DNA of 64,000 nucleotides from Polyporus tsugae. Its lineage: Eukaryota > Basidiomycota > Agaricomycetes > Polyporales > Polyporaceae. The stretch spans positions 2,728,001 through 2,792,000 of the forward strand of contig JAHRBS010000002.1 of NCBI GenBank assembly GCA_024305745.1, in the 5' to 3' direction. The notes beneath the pieces were generated by a model, which saw only the letters and a list, made by a program, of their open reading frames with translations, was not told where the DNA came from and did not search any database. Within the stretch, counting starts at the first letter, position 1; each line of letters opens with the position of its first letter. Below, in pieces: positions 47,557 through 59,660 of this stretch. Both the position numbers and the translations under genes were made by a program.

Positions 47557-47895
47557 GAGGGGATCCGAGAATGTAGCTCAGTTCTTGTATTTTTCCCAGT
47601 GTATAGTACAGGTGTGTGCGCGCTACTAAATCACTGAAATCCTGAGCTGTAATGTCTCCTACTATGTATTCTATACGACGAACCAGTACCAATGAACAAA
47701 TGCATCGGGTGCGAAGCAATCACAAGCCTGCTTTCCCTCTAGGCTCGACACGCTTTCCCTCAGTCCTCGGGCCGATTAGAACCATCAAAGCTGCATATGG
47801 GACGCTGTGCGGGGCTAAAACTCTAACGAACTGTCCATGGTGCGACACATGCGTACTCATGCATCATCCTACTCCTCCGACAAACCACGCGCCGC

Positions 47896-49430
47896 TCAGT
47901 CCGAGAGGAAGTCGATCTCTTCCTCGATGAGCACGTCCAAGAACTTGAAGAACGACGCGGCGGGGAAGCCCACGACGTTGTGGTAGTCGCCCTCAACCTT
48001 GCTGACCAACATCCCGCCCAGGCCCTGCATCCTCGTCAGCAAACTCAATCAAATAGGAGATAGCAAGAGGGAAGGGGTGCGCACCTGGATGGCAAAGCCC
48101 CCCGCACGGTCCAGGCCTTCGCCGTTCTCTACGTACGCGCGGAGGAGCGACTCCTCGTTCTCCGCGAAGTAGACGAGCGTGCGCTCCTCTAACGACCTGC
48201 AGCGGCGGTTTTTCATAAGGCCTTCGACCCTTCCTTATTCTGTCTAAAGACTCACTTGATTTTGTATCCCGGGGCTTCCAGCACCGGAAACACTAGGCAG
48301 GCGTGAGGACTCTCTTGTCAGCGCAAACAAGCACGGAAAGGCGAGAGGGGGGGAGACGGACGTACCGACGGTGACCCCAGTGACTACCTCGCATCGGCCG
48401 CCATTGAGGTCGAGGAGCATGCGCATGTTGTCTTCCTTGTCGAGGGGCTTCTCGAGGATGTCCTGCGGCGCGGGACCCCCAATCTGCTCCGCGAACTGCG
48501 ACTGGCTCTCTAGACCCACCGGGGCGTGTGTTAGGACGACGGTGTCGGCTGTAGAATTGTGAATGGGGTAAGCATAACCATACAGATTGGGGAGAAGGCA
48601 GAGGGGAAGGGAAAAGGGGGAGAGGGGGAGAGGGAGACCGACCTGCAATGACGAGGTCCGGCGCGTCGTCGGGTTGTTCTGTCTGTATGGTTACGTCAGC
48701 CGTTCGCACTCGATCATACTGGAGACTGGCGAGGACGTGAAGATGAACAGCCGTGAAGCATATTCCAAGCCACACACTGGCATCTTAGTTGGCAGATTCT
48801 GGGTGGCGGGATGGCTATGCTGTCCACCAGAGCCCCATCACCATTATTCGTCAGGGTTCGAGGACACAGCAGGTGGTCTCCGCGGAGAATTAGTCAAATA
48901 TGACGCTTCGACGAGCGATTCGGCGAGGAGATGGTAAACATGAAGGCGATGCCGAACGATGAAAGTCGCACCGCCGGAATAAGGTCCCGAACCACACACG
49001 ACGCCACGATGGTGGCTCATATCGCACCACAGATAAGGGTGCCTCAGACTTACCACGAGCCGCTCGTAGACCTCGACCGCCTTGTGTGTCGCAGTCGCGA
49101 CCGGGTACTCATGGGGGTCCTGGAACCCGCCAAATGGGAGCGTCTCCTCGAACGTCGATGGAACGATCTCTGGCTCCAACCCCTACAAAAACACAAACAC
49201 ACGCACATTAGCAACGATCGCGCGGAAATGCGTCAGTAGGCTTAGCGTCGGTTCAGGTGAGACAGGGGACGTACGAATGTACGGAGGATCTCTCTTCTAC
49301 GGGGGCTATTGGACGCGAGGATGACGCGCTTGCCAACGAGCCTCTCGAACGCAGGAATCTTGAGCGCATGCGGGAGGACAGGATTGTGGGCGGGGAGCTC
49401 GACCTTCTTGGAGCTGAAGAACGACATCAT
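47896..49430 (-). CDS. Maf-family nucleotide pyrophosphatase
   Basis: A multi-exon gene starting MMSFFSSKKVELPAHNP at 49430. Exon 1 ends in VILASNSPRRREIL, the Maf signature with the nucleotide-binding ASxSPRR. Later exons read LEPEIVPSTFEETLPF, YPVATATHKAVEVYERLV, PDLVIA then ADTVVL (the D-T-V metal-site motif), EKPLDKEDNMRMLLDLNG, VVTGVTV, YFAENEESLLRAYVENGE, GLDRAGGFAIQ, GLGGMLVSKVEGDYHNVVGFP, ending EEEIDFLSD. Known: Maf proteins hydrolyse non-canonical or modified nucleoside triphosphates (dTTP/UTP/m5U type), acting as cytosolic housecleaning enzymes. All family motifs are present. Exact exon edges in the middle were not all fixed. Confidence 0.9.
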
Positions 49431-50192
49431 TGCGGTTATCTATTTCCGGTCTCCGCTCGGAATGATATCACTACGGTATCAGTACCAGCACGGTCGATGA
49501 GGGCGATCTAGACTGCTGGTTTGCAGTTTCAAGGTGGAGGAGTGTGGCTCGAACCTGGTCGTGAAATGGAAGTGTCCGGGCCACGCTCCCGCATTATCGA
49601 CGTCGTCCCAACCTTCCCGAAATAGCGATTAAACGCCCGTTGTCTGGCGTTGTGGCGGAAGTAGCTCGTCTCAGACTCGGATAAGCTAGCGTCCTTGTCC
49701 TATCCTCCAGAGTCGATCGGACCAAGTACCGCTGTAAGTACAGTCAAACGCCGCCCATGCCGGAACATCCTGATCGAGAATAGGGAGGCATGCTTCGTGC
49801 TCGGGACGGGCACGGCCAGATACAAACTCGGCGAGGCGCAGCGGACTCTATCAGGCCACAAGGGCCTCAACACATCAAAAAGAACTCATCTTGGGGCTTC
49901 TTCCAACGCTTCGACTCGCGCGACGCCCCGGGACGGTCGAAATCCAGACACTACGGTGATAATCTGGGAGGCATACACTGGGAGCAGGGTGGCCGGTAGC
50001 TGTTTATGGCCCCAGGTATGCCCCATGAAACGACGGATGGACTGGCAGGCCGCGGTGTTTATACAACTTCCAAGCTACATCCGCGAGGCGAGGCTAGATG
50101 CTAAGTCAAACCTAGGAGGAAGTTTAGGGGGCTTCCTGCGTTTCATCCCGCGATGCGGCATCGTCCTTGTTCGCCGCCGTCCCGTCCTCACC
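49431..50192. other. Gene-free interval
   Basis: No supported gene. It separates two divergent genes and should hold both promoters. Confidence 0.45.
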
Positions 50193-50199
50193 TATATAG
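50193..50199 (+). promoter_or_regulatory. TATA box, with 5' UTR intron downstream
   Basis: TATATAG in a GC-rich context, about 245 bp upstream of the ATG at 50439. A good intron (donor GTATGC at 50342, acceptor CGCAG at 50408) probably lies in the 5' UTR. Confidence 0.5.
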
Positions 50200-50438
50200 G
50201 TCGCGCGCGGGTCCTGTAGAAGCCAAGACCCCTGTCCACCCGCCCTCCACCTTCCCTGCTCTGCCCATCCACGCCCCCACCCCCTGGTCAACGAACCCAC
50301 CGCGCGCATTTGCCACTCAAGTGCAGCCACTCCAGTCTCAGGTATGCACGTCGCGCATATCCATAACCAACCCTCGAACATAAGCGCGAACGCTCACCCG
50401 TTCCGCAGCCCCCTCCCCCCATAGAACGTCTCCCAGCG

Positions 50439-50936
50439 ATGGCGGTGGAGAGAACCCAATACGCTCGCATCGAGAGTGACCACGGCTCCGCCCCCGAGAC
50501 CCCCGCCGCCCCACGCCCCCCACGGACGCTCCGCCACAAAGTGAGCCGCGCGTTCAGCACCCTCACCCGCCGCGAGCCAGGTTCGCCCGAGTGCGAGCGC
50601 GGCACCGTGCCCCCCATGCCCACACCCACGACCCCATCCCCGACCACGGAGAAGTCGAAGGAGAGGCAGAACCCGCTGAAGCGCACCTGGGGCCGCAGCG
50701 TCGCCATCGCGCGCACGCGCTCCGAGCCCGCGCTGCGCGCGAAGCGGGCCAAGGCCGCCGCCGCCGCCCTCCTCCCCAGCGCGGTGCCGACGCGCTCGGC
50801 CCCGGTGACGACGCACTCGCGCGACGTGAACGCGTACGCGCCTGCGGCCGGGGAGAGCCAGAGCGCGGTCGTGTCGTACACGTACCCGCTGTGGCGGATC
50901 GACCCCGTGCTCGTCGGGTGCTTCGTGTGCCTCTGA
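50439..50936 (+). CDS. Unknown small basic protein (gene X)
   Basis: A single coding exon for 165 aa: MAVERTQYARIESDHG, a Pro/Thr-rich linker, then a basic block (ERQNPLKRTWGRSVAIART, RAKRAKAAAAALLP) and a conserved-looking end (HSRDVNAYAP, YPLWRIDPVLVGCFVCL). I do not recognise the family. It is supported by selection-like conservation: the second half is repeated at 62338-62649, with the same reading frame and stop kept. The base composition is very GC-rich compared with its flanks. Confidence 0.65.
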   Translation: MAVERTQYARIESDHGSAPETPAAPRPPRTLRHKVSRAFSTLTRREPGSPECERGTVPPMPTPTTPSPTTEKSKERQNPLKRTWGRSVAIARTRSEPALRAKRAKAAAAALLPSAVPTRSAPVTTHSRDVNAYAPAAGESQSAVVSYTYPLWRIDPVLVGCFVCL

Positions 50937-51400
50937 CTCTGAACCGCACGGTGTCCGCGGTGTCTGTTCGGAGATTCCTGTGGTGTGCGAGAGGAGTCGG
51001 ATCGGGGTAATTATGCGCGTATGTTCTATGTTCTTCTGCTGCTTAGTATAGAGTCCGCCGCCGTGCACACGCTGCGCGCAGTGCGTTCCGTATCGTCCCT
51101 CCTTTCGGCCGTCCAAAATCGGATCGCCGGTATTAATATTGTCTCGTTAATGTATTACCATCTACCCTCTTTATCCCGCTCTTGTTTTCTCTGTTCCAAA
51201 GGTGTATTATATTTCGCTGGGTGGAAACACCATCAATCTAGACCTCTCAAAGACTTAGAATTCTACCGTCCTCCAGCCTCCAGGTTCAGCTCGCTCGCGT
51301 TCGACTCTACATTGTCCCCTGGAGCACGGTCTAGTCCGCGAGCTTTCCTCGAGGGCTAGGATGGCGACGCTAGACCAGCAAGAAATGTTCTACGGGGAAT
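50640..51400 (+). repeat. Direct duplication, copy 1 (gene X 3' half and downstream flank)
   Basis: Matches about 62350-63060 in the same orientation: coding end, then GTGCGAGAGGAGTCGGATCG, TTATGCGCGTATG, ATTACCA/TTACCACCTACCCTCT and GGTGGAAACA. The right arm of the inverted duplication lies between the two copies. Confidence 0.75.
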
Positions 51401-51712
51401 GCACACCTCCTGGAGGTCGACGATGGTAAGGGTAGTGGGGCCAACTTGAAGGGTCACGTAGTATCTAGTATCTCTCGCATACCACCCGCATGTGCCCCTA
51501 AACAGAAAAATACAATTCTAAAACAACATACAAAGTGGAAACGCGATTGTATTTCGACGTCCCAGACGTAGAACGATCCTCCCGGCCCGCGGGGACCCAA
51601 GGCCAAGGCGCACTCACCCCGTATCATCGCCCAGGAATTAATGGTCGAATTCGAAGCGGAAAGCCGGACCTATTCTTCAGCTTCAACCTCCACTTTCTGG
51701 ATTAGACTGACT

Positions 51713-51785
51713 CGGACGGCCTGGGTGTCGCTCACCCAGAGTCCGCTTGCCGGGCCGGTGGCAAATGCCGGTCTCGGCGCCCGGC
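51713..51785. other. Two adjacent hairpins in an otherwise empty interval
   Basis: The first hairpin pairs CTGGGTG (51721-51727) with CACCCAG (51733-51739) around TCGCT, extended by CGGAC (51713-51717) with GTCCG (51741-51745). The second pairs GCCGGGC (51749-51755) with GCCCGGC (51779-51785). They could be structured RNA, a terminator-like element or chance. The surrounding 51.4-52.0 kb has no gene. Confidence 0.3.
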
Positions 51786-51994
51786 AAACCTGAGAGTTGG
51801 CAGTTGAACCTCGATCAATCTACGCGGTAGCCGAGTCGCACCGTGGTTCAACTCCGGCTCCCACCACCAACTACCAGGTTTTTGGTTCACAACGCATTTG
51901 CATGGGGAACAGTGGTAAGCTGTACAGATATACAGTCATAGATATACAGTCATAGAAGGCAGTCCGAGTCTGGAGAGACAGGACTCATGGCCGA

Positions 51995-53699
51995 GGACTA
52001 CATCGGTAAGTGCCTTCCGCACGTGTGGAGAGGTGGTTAAGAAATTGAAATTGAAGTGCCGCTTCGGCCGTGCTGGCCGCGCTGGATGGCGCCTCATCAG
52101 GCGCTAATTCCGCCTACGACAGTTCAACTTCGTTCAACATCCGAGACGCTGCCATCCGGTTTCCGTATTCCAGTTGAAGCCCGGTGAAAAGTCGCTACGG
52201 CAGAATCAGCCGAGATATGGCGAATTCTTAAGAGGCGGCGAATGCCATATAATGCCCAAGATTCTACCGTATAGCATATTTTGGGTATGGCACTTCCTTC
52301 CGAAATCTGCACAATCGGGCAATATACGACAGAATCTGCCCTCGCTATATTTAGTCCGTATCGAGCGGTTCAATAGGGTCGGGGTACAGTATCGTTCTGC
52401 GACCGATTCAATATGCGTTCGAATAGGGAAATGGAATACCATTATAATATAACAATGCACAACAAAATACACCGGGAACCAGCTACACAGTACGCTAGGT
52501 CGCCATCGCCGCCGCCCAGGGTCTCCAACCCGCAGTCTGAATCATCGCCAGCCTCCGCGTGCCTCCAAATCGACGATCCACCCGAGCGATGTAAAAGCTT
52601 TTCTAGGGTGGTCTGAACACGCGCATATACCCATCGAAGAAGGGAGAACTCACTGTATGCGCCACCGAAAGATCGCCGACTAGCGAAGAGGCTCATCAGT
52701 TATTGCGAGAACTAGAGTTCGTCACTATGCACCTTGTTGCGGTCAACGCCGGCCATGGAGGATATCGGGTAGCTGCATATACCCGGGGGAAGTGGCAAGG
52801 AAGGGCGGGAATCTGGGGCCGAGATGATGGGGGAGAACAAGAGACAACAAGGGGGAATCGCGACGAGAAGCCCTCCTTATATGGCCGGCCGGGGAAGAAC
52901 TGCTACTTGTTTGGAACACGGGATACTAGTCGCAGATTTGCAGAGTGTGCAGCCGCCGCTTGCTTGCAAGACAAAACGAAATGCAAATGCGAGCTTCAAA
53001 AAAGCAAACACGCGAGTCAAGCATTCGCATTCTCGCGCTCGAACAAGACGGCGAAGGAAATCTTGCAAGCAAACCGCGCAGATGCGTGCTGGCGCGCGAT
53101 CGAGCACACGTCCAAGTTTGGGCCAGTAGCGCCCGCAGGTCGAAATTAGGCCTTGCAACCTGCCATATTTCATATGGCATTCGCCGATTGTGCCATTTCT
53201 CGTCGAAACCTGCCTTAGGGACTTTTCACCGGGGTTGAAGGTCCTTGCGAAAATTTAACCCAAGGTATACCGCCACATCTATGACTCACCGCTGTTCTTT
53301 CTCCATGGGATATACTAGGATATACTGCGGTAGACTCGGATCGCCGTGGATGCCACGCCCACAAAGTGTCTCCTGCCGAATCTGCACTTATTTAAATCCT
53401 GGAAATACACTGAAACTGACTCATTGTTCCAGCCTTCATAAACACGGTCGTTGGCGGCGCTGTAACGGCCACAAGAGCGACCGCATTCAAACCTAGTTCA
53501 CCACAACGCGGTGCCACTGGTACAGCCGGTGAGCCAAATCCATCCATCGGAGTCATTGGCCAAGAGGAACAATGGATCCTCCGATCGATGCACGCTCCAG
53601 ACGCGTGTTGACCTTGCTATTTCTCATCAGCGCCTGTCCTCCATCCATTGTTGGACTTCAACCACCATCTCCGAATCCGCAAGTTCTCGACAGTATAAG
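51995..53699 (+). repeat. Duplicated 5' flank of kinase E, interrupted by a transposable element
   Basis: 51995-52179 and 53241-53699 are collinear with the flanks of kinases A and B (GTGTGGAGAGGTGGTTAAG; TCATCAGGCGCTAA; CCAAGGTATACCGCC; CTCCATGGGATATAC; CCACGCCCACAAAGTGTCTC). The 1,054 bases between are absent from the other two copies. Confidence 0.8.
52180..53233. mobile_element. Non-autonomous DNA transposon (1,054 bp) with 7-bp target duplication
   Basis: Imperfect terminal inverted repeats: left CCCGGTGAAAAGTCGCTACG, right end (reverse complement) CCCGGTGAAAAGTCCCTAAG. Both sides carry GTTGAAG (52173-52179 and 53234-53240). The interior is AT-rich at the left, holds the sub-terminal repeat GCCATAT(AA)TG, and shows no transposase frame. 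TIR and target-duplication length do not settle the superfamily (hAT- or P-like are possible). Confidence 0.8.
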
Positions 53700-56600
53700 A
53701 TGTCTCTCTCCACGAACGCCATCAGTAGCGGCTGCTTCTGCCACTGCTGCTCAGGTATGAGTGGTGTACACTCGACTCCTCGCGACCAGAGGTCCACTAA
53801 CCACCCGATTACTGCCCAAGACGCTCGCCAGGAAGGCGCGCTCGAAGGTTGGAGGAAGGAGCTACGCCGCCGGCTCATCTCCTCCGAGGACAGTGGCGCA
53901 GAGTTTCTCCGCAAGTATGTCCCCTCCCGAGCCCCATGCCCGCCTCCGGGAGACGTCAAGAGGGCATTCTCCAAGTTCGCCAAGTGGGTGCCGCAGAAGG
54001 GCCGTGAGGTGGATTCCTATCCATACCTGGTACGTCGCCTCTGCTCTCGTGCCGTGTCGTCCAGTCACTCATTTGGCCTTAGCTCGAGGGTCTAGATGCC
54101 CTTGTCTCGTCCTTCCCTCCCGACAAACGTCCCTCGTTCATAGATTGTCACAAGAACATGCAACGTTTCCCGTTCTCCGCGTTCTCCAAGAATCACCACT
54201 CCACGTACCCCGACATCGCTGTGTCTTTCCCCGGCCAGACCCTCGACACGGACAAATCTCCAGACTGGTTCGGCTTCTCCGCGATCATGGAGGCTAAGTC
54301 GGAGAGCAAGGAGGACCCATTCAAGAAATGTGGCCACAAGCACTGCAAAACCCTCGTCCAGCTCGCGGTCAACGCCCGCAACCTGATGCACGCTCACGGC
54401 CTGACCTGTGTCTTCGTCTTTGGCGTCTATGGCGAGGTGATACGCATCTGTCGCTTCGATCACTCTGGTGCTGTTATATGTCCACCGCTCAGCCTCAAGG
54501 TGCTCGCGGACCTCGAGATCGTTCAGCAGTTCTTCTGGAACTTCGTCCACCCGACCGAAGACGGGCCGTTCGTCGGATGGGATCCCACTGTGCGGAGGCT
54601 GAACGACGACGACGAGACGTGGCTGCGGGCTCGCCTTAAGCTCGCCAAGGTCGACACGAAGGATATCGTCTTCCCCGAGGCTCGATCCGTCCAAGTGTTC
54701 GACGGCGAGAGCGAGGGAGGTCGCGAGCCGCGGACGTACATCGCTTTCAGAGTCCTCGACGTCAACGGCCGTCTCTTCTCCCGTGCGACGACTGTGTGGC
54801 ACGGCATCCGCGATACTCGTCGCCGTGTCGCCGGCCGGCTCGTCGACCCTTCCCCCTCTGCCGACGACCTCCGAGTGCGCGTCATCAAGGAGGCCTGGCG
54901 CCAGATCGTTCGACGACCTGAGAAGGAGTTCTACGACCGTCTCGACAGCGCAGTCCCTTCGCAGCAACGTGTGGGACTTCCAAGTCTGCTTTGTGGGGGC
55001 GATTTGGGCGAGCGGGAAGTGCGTCTGTGGGAGTCTGCCCTTTACGGCGCGCCCGTCCCCATCACGCTCGACGGTACTCACCACAAGTCTCGTCTGTCCG
55101 CCCCAGCTTCGCAGCCATCGTCGACCCCTCCTCCATCGCTATCCGCGTCCATTAGTCCCTTTGACCAGCCGGCCCACCGACCGATGCAGCAGACGTTCAC
55201 GTGGAGACAAGCGCGGAGCGCCAAGTACTGGTACCGTGAACGAAGCCACATGCGGTTCGTCGTGCGCGAAGTCGGGCGGCCGGTGACGCAATTCCGGAAC
55301 ACCAAGGAGCTCGCGACGGCATTTCGGGACGCTATCATCGGTAAGTCATACTTTCACTTCTGTGCTATGGACCCCACTGACTAGCCTCGGTCTTCGTACA
55401 GGTCACCGCACCGCCATGGCCAAAGGCGGAATCCTCCATCGGGACGTTAGCGTGGGCAACATCTTGATCGTCGACGACCCCGCTCTGCAAGAACAGTTCT
55501 GCGGTTTCATCCACGACTTCGACTACTCGTCCATGAGCCGAAAGGTCCCCCAAGACGACATCTTGTCACTGTCCGCGGCGGCATTGGACAAACTCCTTCT
55601 TGCTGACGATATTCATGGATTTCTCAAGGAGAGAACTGTACGCACCCTTTCCTACATTCCCAGACGTTTGCGGGTACTGACGATAGTCGCAATCACAGGG
55701 AACCTTTCTCTTCATGGCCAAGGACCTTCTAGCCGCTCGCTCGGATCCCATCATTCACGCCATACGTCACGACCTCGAGTCTTTCTATTGGGCACTTCTC
55801 TGGGTTGTTATACGCCATACTATGCATAGGTTGGGGAGCCACAAGGACCAAAGTAGGCAACAAACGTGCGCCAACGTGTTCAAACAGGGCGACGCTAGAG
55901 AGGCCAGCATGGCGAAGCTCTTTTGGCTCGAATACGACGTCCAGAAGCTCAAAATCTTTCGCAACCGCCCTCTCACCGACCTCATGAGGGACTTTGGCCT
56001 GCTTGTTGCCAAAAAGAGCTTGGACTACAACAATGTCCTGGCGCTTTTTGACTTAGCTCTTGCTGGGTCGTGGCCAGAGGTTGATGATGGGCCTCTCGAC
56101 TACATCGCCCCGGACTTGAGGACGGTCAACGAGTTCTCATCGTTCGAAGCCCGCTCGTCCAACCATCACCACCGCCACGGTCGCAAACGCGCCCGTGCTG
56201 GCAAGGGCAAGGAACGCGAGATCATAGCGGTGCAGTCCGACGACGATGGCGACGACTACGACGAGCCATGGGAGTCGGACGCCGAAGATGAACCGCGCCC
56301 CGCCATCAACGCGGACTACGCCGAATGCGACGACGACGGCGACGACGACGACGACTCCGTCGACTTCTCCGACCCCCTTGCTGCGCCCGCGTTCGACCAA
56401 GAAGACTGGCAAGACGCAGCCGACGTGAGCGCGATGCTCGGCTACGACGTCGACATGGAGGACCCGGACGTCGACGCCAACGCCAACGCTGGTAGTCTCT
56501 TGCGGCGCCTGGACGGCCTGACCTTGTCCTCTGCTCCGTCGACAGCGGACGCTGGCCCATCCGGTGTCGCCGAATCTCCGGCCGACTCTCGCTCAGGTCT

Positions 56601-56844
56601 GCCCCTGCTTCAGCGCCGCGTCGCAGCGGCCGCTGGGGACGACACCGAGCCGCGGAAGCGCCCTCTCACCCGTGCGCAGACGAGGCAAGCGAATGCAGCC
56701 GACCCTTCTCGGCCGGCTGGACGTGGAGGAATGTCACGAAGCGGGCCACAGACGAGGAGCACCACTCGGGCTGGGAACAGCGGGGCGACGAGGAGCGAAG
56801 GCGGGTCTCAGACGGGTAGTCGCGGAAGCAGGAAGGCCCGGTGA
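53700..56844 (+). CDS. FunK1-type fungal protein kinase E
   Basis: Exons 53700-54029, 54083-55340, 55402-55637 and 55699-56844 give 989 aa in one frame. The start MSLSTNAISSGCFCHCCSG is Cys-rich. The core contains GILHRDVSVGNILI, HDFDYSS (DFD in place of DFG), LSLSAAALDKLLLADD and ESFYWALLWVV. The tail has basic and acidic patches (GRKRARAGKGKERE; DDGDDYDEPWESDAEDE) and the A/B/E-type end GSQTGSRGSRKAR. It is the closest relative of kinase A by eye over the whole core, with the frame that A has lost. By position it is the inverted-duplication partner of kinase B. It converges on His-rich gene 4. Kinase motifs are intact. Confidence 0.9.
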
Positions 56845-57235
56845 GGCGAAGCCAGCCGTCCTTTGGATGGAAACGACGTTCTTTCTCTGATTGCTTATGA
56901 CCACGTTCGTTTTCACGAACATATGTACATATGTCATTGGATGGTGGATCGAACTTGTCTCGAACATGGTGTACCGAGTCATGTATATATTGTGTCTGTT
57001 CTGACACAGGCTTACAGATCCCGAGTCCGCTAATGCCACGTTAAACACAAAAGAAAAGAGGGGAGCTTCTCGGAGACGGTGCGCTACGCTCACGAAGTGT
57101 GATACAGAGGGATGGTAAGAGAGTAAGAGTCCCATGGTCCTCGAGCTCTCCGCGTCCAAGTGCGACCATGATCACCGCGAACGTCTATGAAAAACTGCTC
57201 CACAGTGAGCACGGGCTCCTCCTTCAGCCGGCCAT
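56845..57235. other. Convergent intergenic interval
   Basis: 3' regions of kinase E and His-rich gene 4. The last part (about 57.0-57.2 kb) matches 23.8-23.95 kb in inverted orientation (GAGAGTAAGAGTCCCATGG). No gene. Confidence 0.55.
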
Positions 57236-57747
57236 TCAAGCGGACGCGGACGGAGTCGGGATGCCCGAGGGGTGACCGGTGTGGGACCCGGACGGGTGGG
57301 GGCGGTGGGACCCGGAGGGGTGAGGGTGCGCAGAGCGCGACCCAGACGGGTGGGGGTGGTGGGACTTGGAGGGGTGAGGGTGCTCAGAGTGCGACCCCGA
57401 GGGGTGGGGGTGGCCTGAGTGCGACCCAGACGGGTGCCCGTCGAGGCGACGAGAGTGCGATCCCGAGGGGTGAGCGTGGTGAGACCCAGACGGGTGCGGG
57501 TGGCCGGAGTGAGACACAGACGGGTGCGGGTGGCCAGAGTGCGACCCCGAGGGGTGCGGGTGACCGGACGGGAACCCAGTGGCCGCAGTCACAACGCTCG
57601 TCACGGCGGAAGGGTCGGCAGGCGCGGCAGCAGCTAGGAGCAAAGTCATGTCAGTCCAACTTAGTCGGCTTCCATGTATCCGGGAATGAGAGACTCACCT
57701 CCGCCAACGACGAAGGCGGCGAGGACGAACTTGAGAAGGTGCATCAT
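57236..57747 (-). CDS. Secreted histidine-rich repeat protein 4
   Basis: Exons 57747-57699 and 57633-57236 encode 148 aa. Signal peptide MMHLLKFVLAAFVVGG then AAAAPADPSAVTS; the body is HPHPSGSHSG-type repeats with the same single SRRLDGHPSG interruption as protein 3; the end is TPSASA. It is the right-arm partner of protein 3 and has one or two repeat units fewer. It converges on kinase E. Secretion is predicted; function is unknown, with metal binding as an inference from composition. Confidence 0.85.
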
Positions 57748-57868
57748 GGTTCCGGAGCGTTAGATGAGGATGAGACTCGGAGGTGTGAACAGATGGTGTT
57801 CGGCGAGGTGCGCACAAGAGAACGGAGAAGAGGATGGTACTGGGGAGGAAGGGTGAAGACCTAGAGGT

Positions 57869-57876
57869 CTTTTATG
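57869..57876 (-). promoter_or_regulatory. TATA-like box of His-rich gene 4
   Basis: CATAAAAG on the minus strand, about 120 bp upstream of the ATG. The left-arm partner has TATAAAAG at the same place, so one base has changed. Confidence 0.55.
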
Positions 57877-57879
57877 CCT

Positions 57880-59660
57880 CCGCCCGTGGCGTTTTATGGG
57901 TAAACGGTAAGTAGTTGCGGTGAGTGGTGGCGAACGCCGCACCATGCCTTCTCCATCTGCGCAGTGATTCGTGGACGCGCGGCTCAGCAACGCCATCTGG
58001 ACGATTCGCTTCGGACTCGACATGTCTTCGGAGCCCAAACTCCAAAAGCCCGTCGCCAATGCATAGCGCTCGCACATTTACCTGATGAATGAGTGGAGAA
58101 AAAAACGCCTGCGTCTGCTTCGGCCCGGTCATGCTATGTTTCAAAGTTAGCCCATCTCGCGCTCGTTTGTGAACGGGTTACTTCCCTGGACTGCGTTGAA
58201 ATGTCCCCCGTAGTAGCCTTTGTCCATCCGAGGTGGAAATGCAAACCCTCGCTCCCCGCTAAGTCTAGAGGACCAGATCCTTTGCTATGGCTGGGACATT
58301 CATTCATCCCAACCCCGGCGTGGACTCGCATGGCGTTGATGCGGCCACTGCGAGGAGCACAAGCTGTTCTATAAGTGAACTGTGACGTTAGCGTTCGCAA
58401 TGTGTGCTCACTGGGAATCTCACGGCGAAAGGCAAACGCGCTATATTCGCAGCCACTGAGGAATCAGTGTGGTTCCTCGCTGCGCACAAAGCCTGTCAGA
58501 CGTATCAATTGATTCTTGTACACGAGTCTGCGCAGCACCCACTCGCTTCCGGACTAAGAGAGGCTTCGAGCCCCATCTGAGGATTCCGACCACCGGCTTT
58601 CCAAGAGAGTGCACCTAAGTATACGCGTGTGAGACTTGTGTAAAAGAAATGTTAGAAATAGACGTTGGCACCTTGTTTCGAACCAATTGCGAACGTTCAC
58701 TATAAGTAGCCAACCTCAAGGTTCGTGAGCTGCCAAATGGCTGAGATGGATCATGAGAGAACGACATTCGCTTAGGATATTACGTGCTTACCGGGCTATG
58801 GATACTGATGGTCTCGCCGTCTCAGTCATACTTGCTTCGTGTACGCCGCTTTGATCGCCGCTGCCGAGTACATATGTAGCTGAGAAACACAGCTCGCAGA
58901 CCACGAGAACGTAAGTAGACGTGAGGCCACCAGTCGTCTCGCGAGATGAAGATAAAAATGTACCCCGATCAAAATACTGCAGACGGACTCGATACTCGCA
59001 GCTCCCGAGTGCGCATGGGCATGGGAGGGTATAATCATGCAGTGACTTACTTATCAAAGTGTGGGAGCCTTCTCCAGTTCGTTCGTTCGCTGACAGTGAA
59101 GTGCGCCTGAACTATGTAAGACTTCATTCGAGGCGTAACGGTACAGTACTCACCTCTGATGGTAACCGAGTCGACCACTGCTGGCAGCTCCGAGTCCACT
59201 CGTGACAACTTGAATTCGAGGTTGGATCGGTAGTAGTTGGACTTGCCGGACTCCTCATCCAAGTCGACCATCGAGACAGTTGCCGTTGCCAACAGTATTT
59301 GTGGAACTTGCGCGCGTGCCACGGATGGCGAGTTGACCAAAAAAAAATAGTAGCTTACGTGAAAATTAAGAGGCCGCGGTTAGCCTATGGTGGTAGTTCG
59401 AACTTCGGGGGCATGATGATCGGTATCGCGAGTCAAGAGTCGTGACACTGCCTCAGGAGCGAAGCCGGCGGCAAGCCGGGCCGATCCAAGTCCTCCCTCT
59501 CCTCCAACTTGGCTTGCTCAGGCTGGAGTGACGGTCAGCTTGTCGTCAACGTCCAAACGCACCTGACTCCCTGGTGGAGTCTGACGACAACGTCCGGACC
59601 GACAAGTGCTGTCTAACCTCACGCGAAGTCTCGGTCAAGACAGGTCTCAGTACAGCGACA
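57880..59660 (-). repeat. Conserved upstream module of His-rich gene, copy d (right arm)
   Basis: Inverted partner of 21.38-23.11 kb throughout. A minus-strand frame at 59340-59047 (LEFKLSRVDSELPAVVDS) is open here where the partner has a stop. Plus-strand landmarks include GAGGAATCAGTGTGGTTCCT at 58.46 kb. Confidence 0.7.

Noticed and set aside
51825..51880. tRNA-like 3' end (GGTTCAACTCC followed by CACCACCA)
   Set aside because: The B-box match is good, but the T stem does not pair properly and no acceptor or anticodon arm lies upstream.
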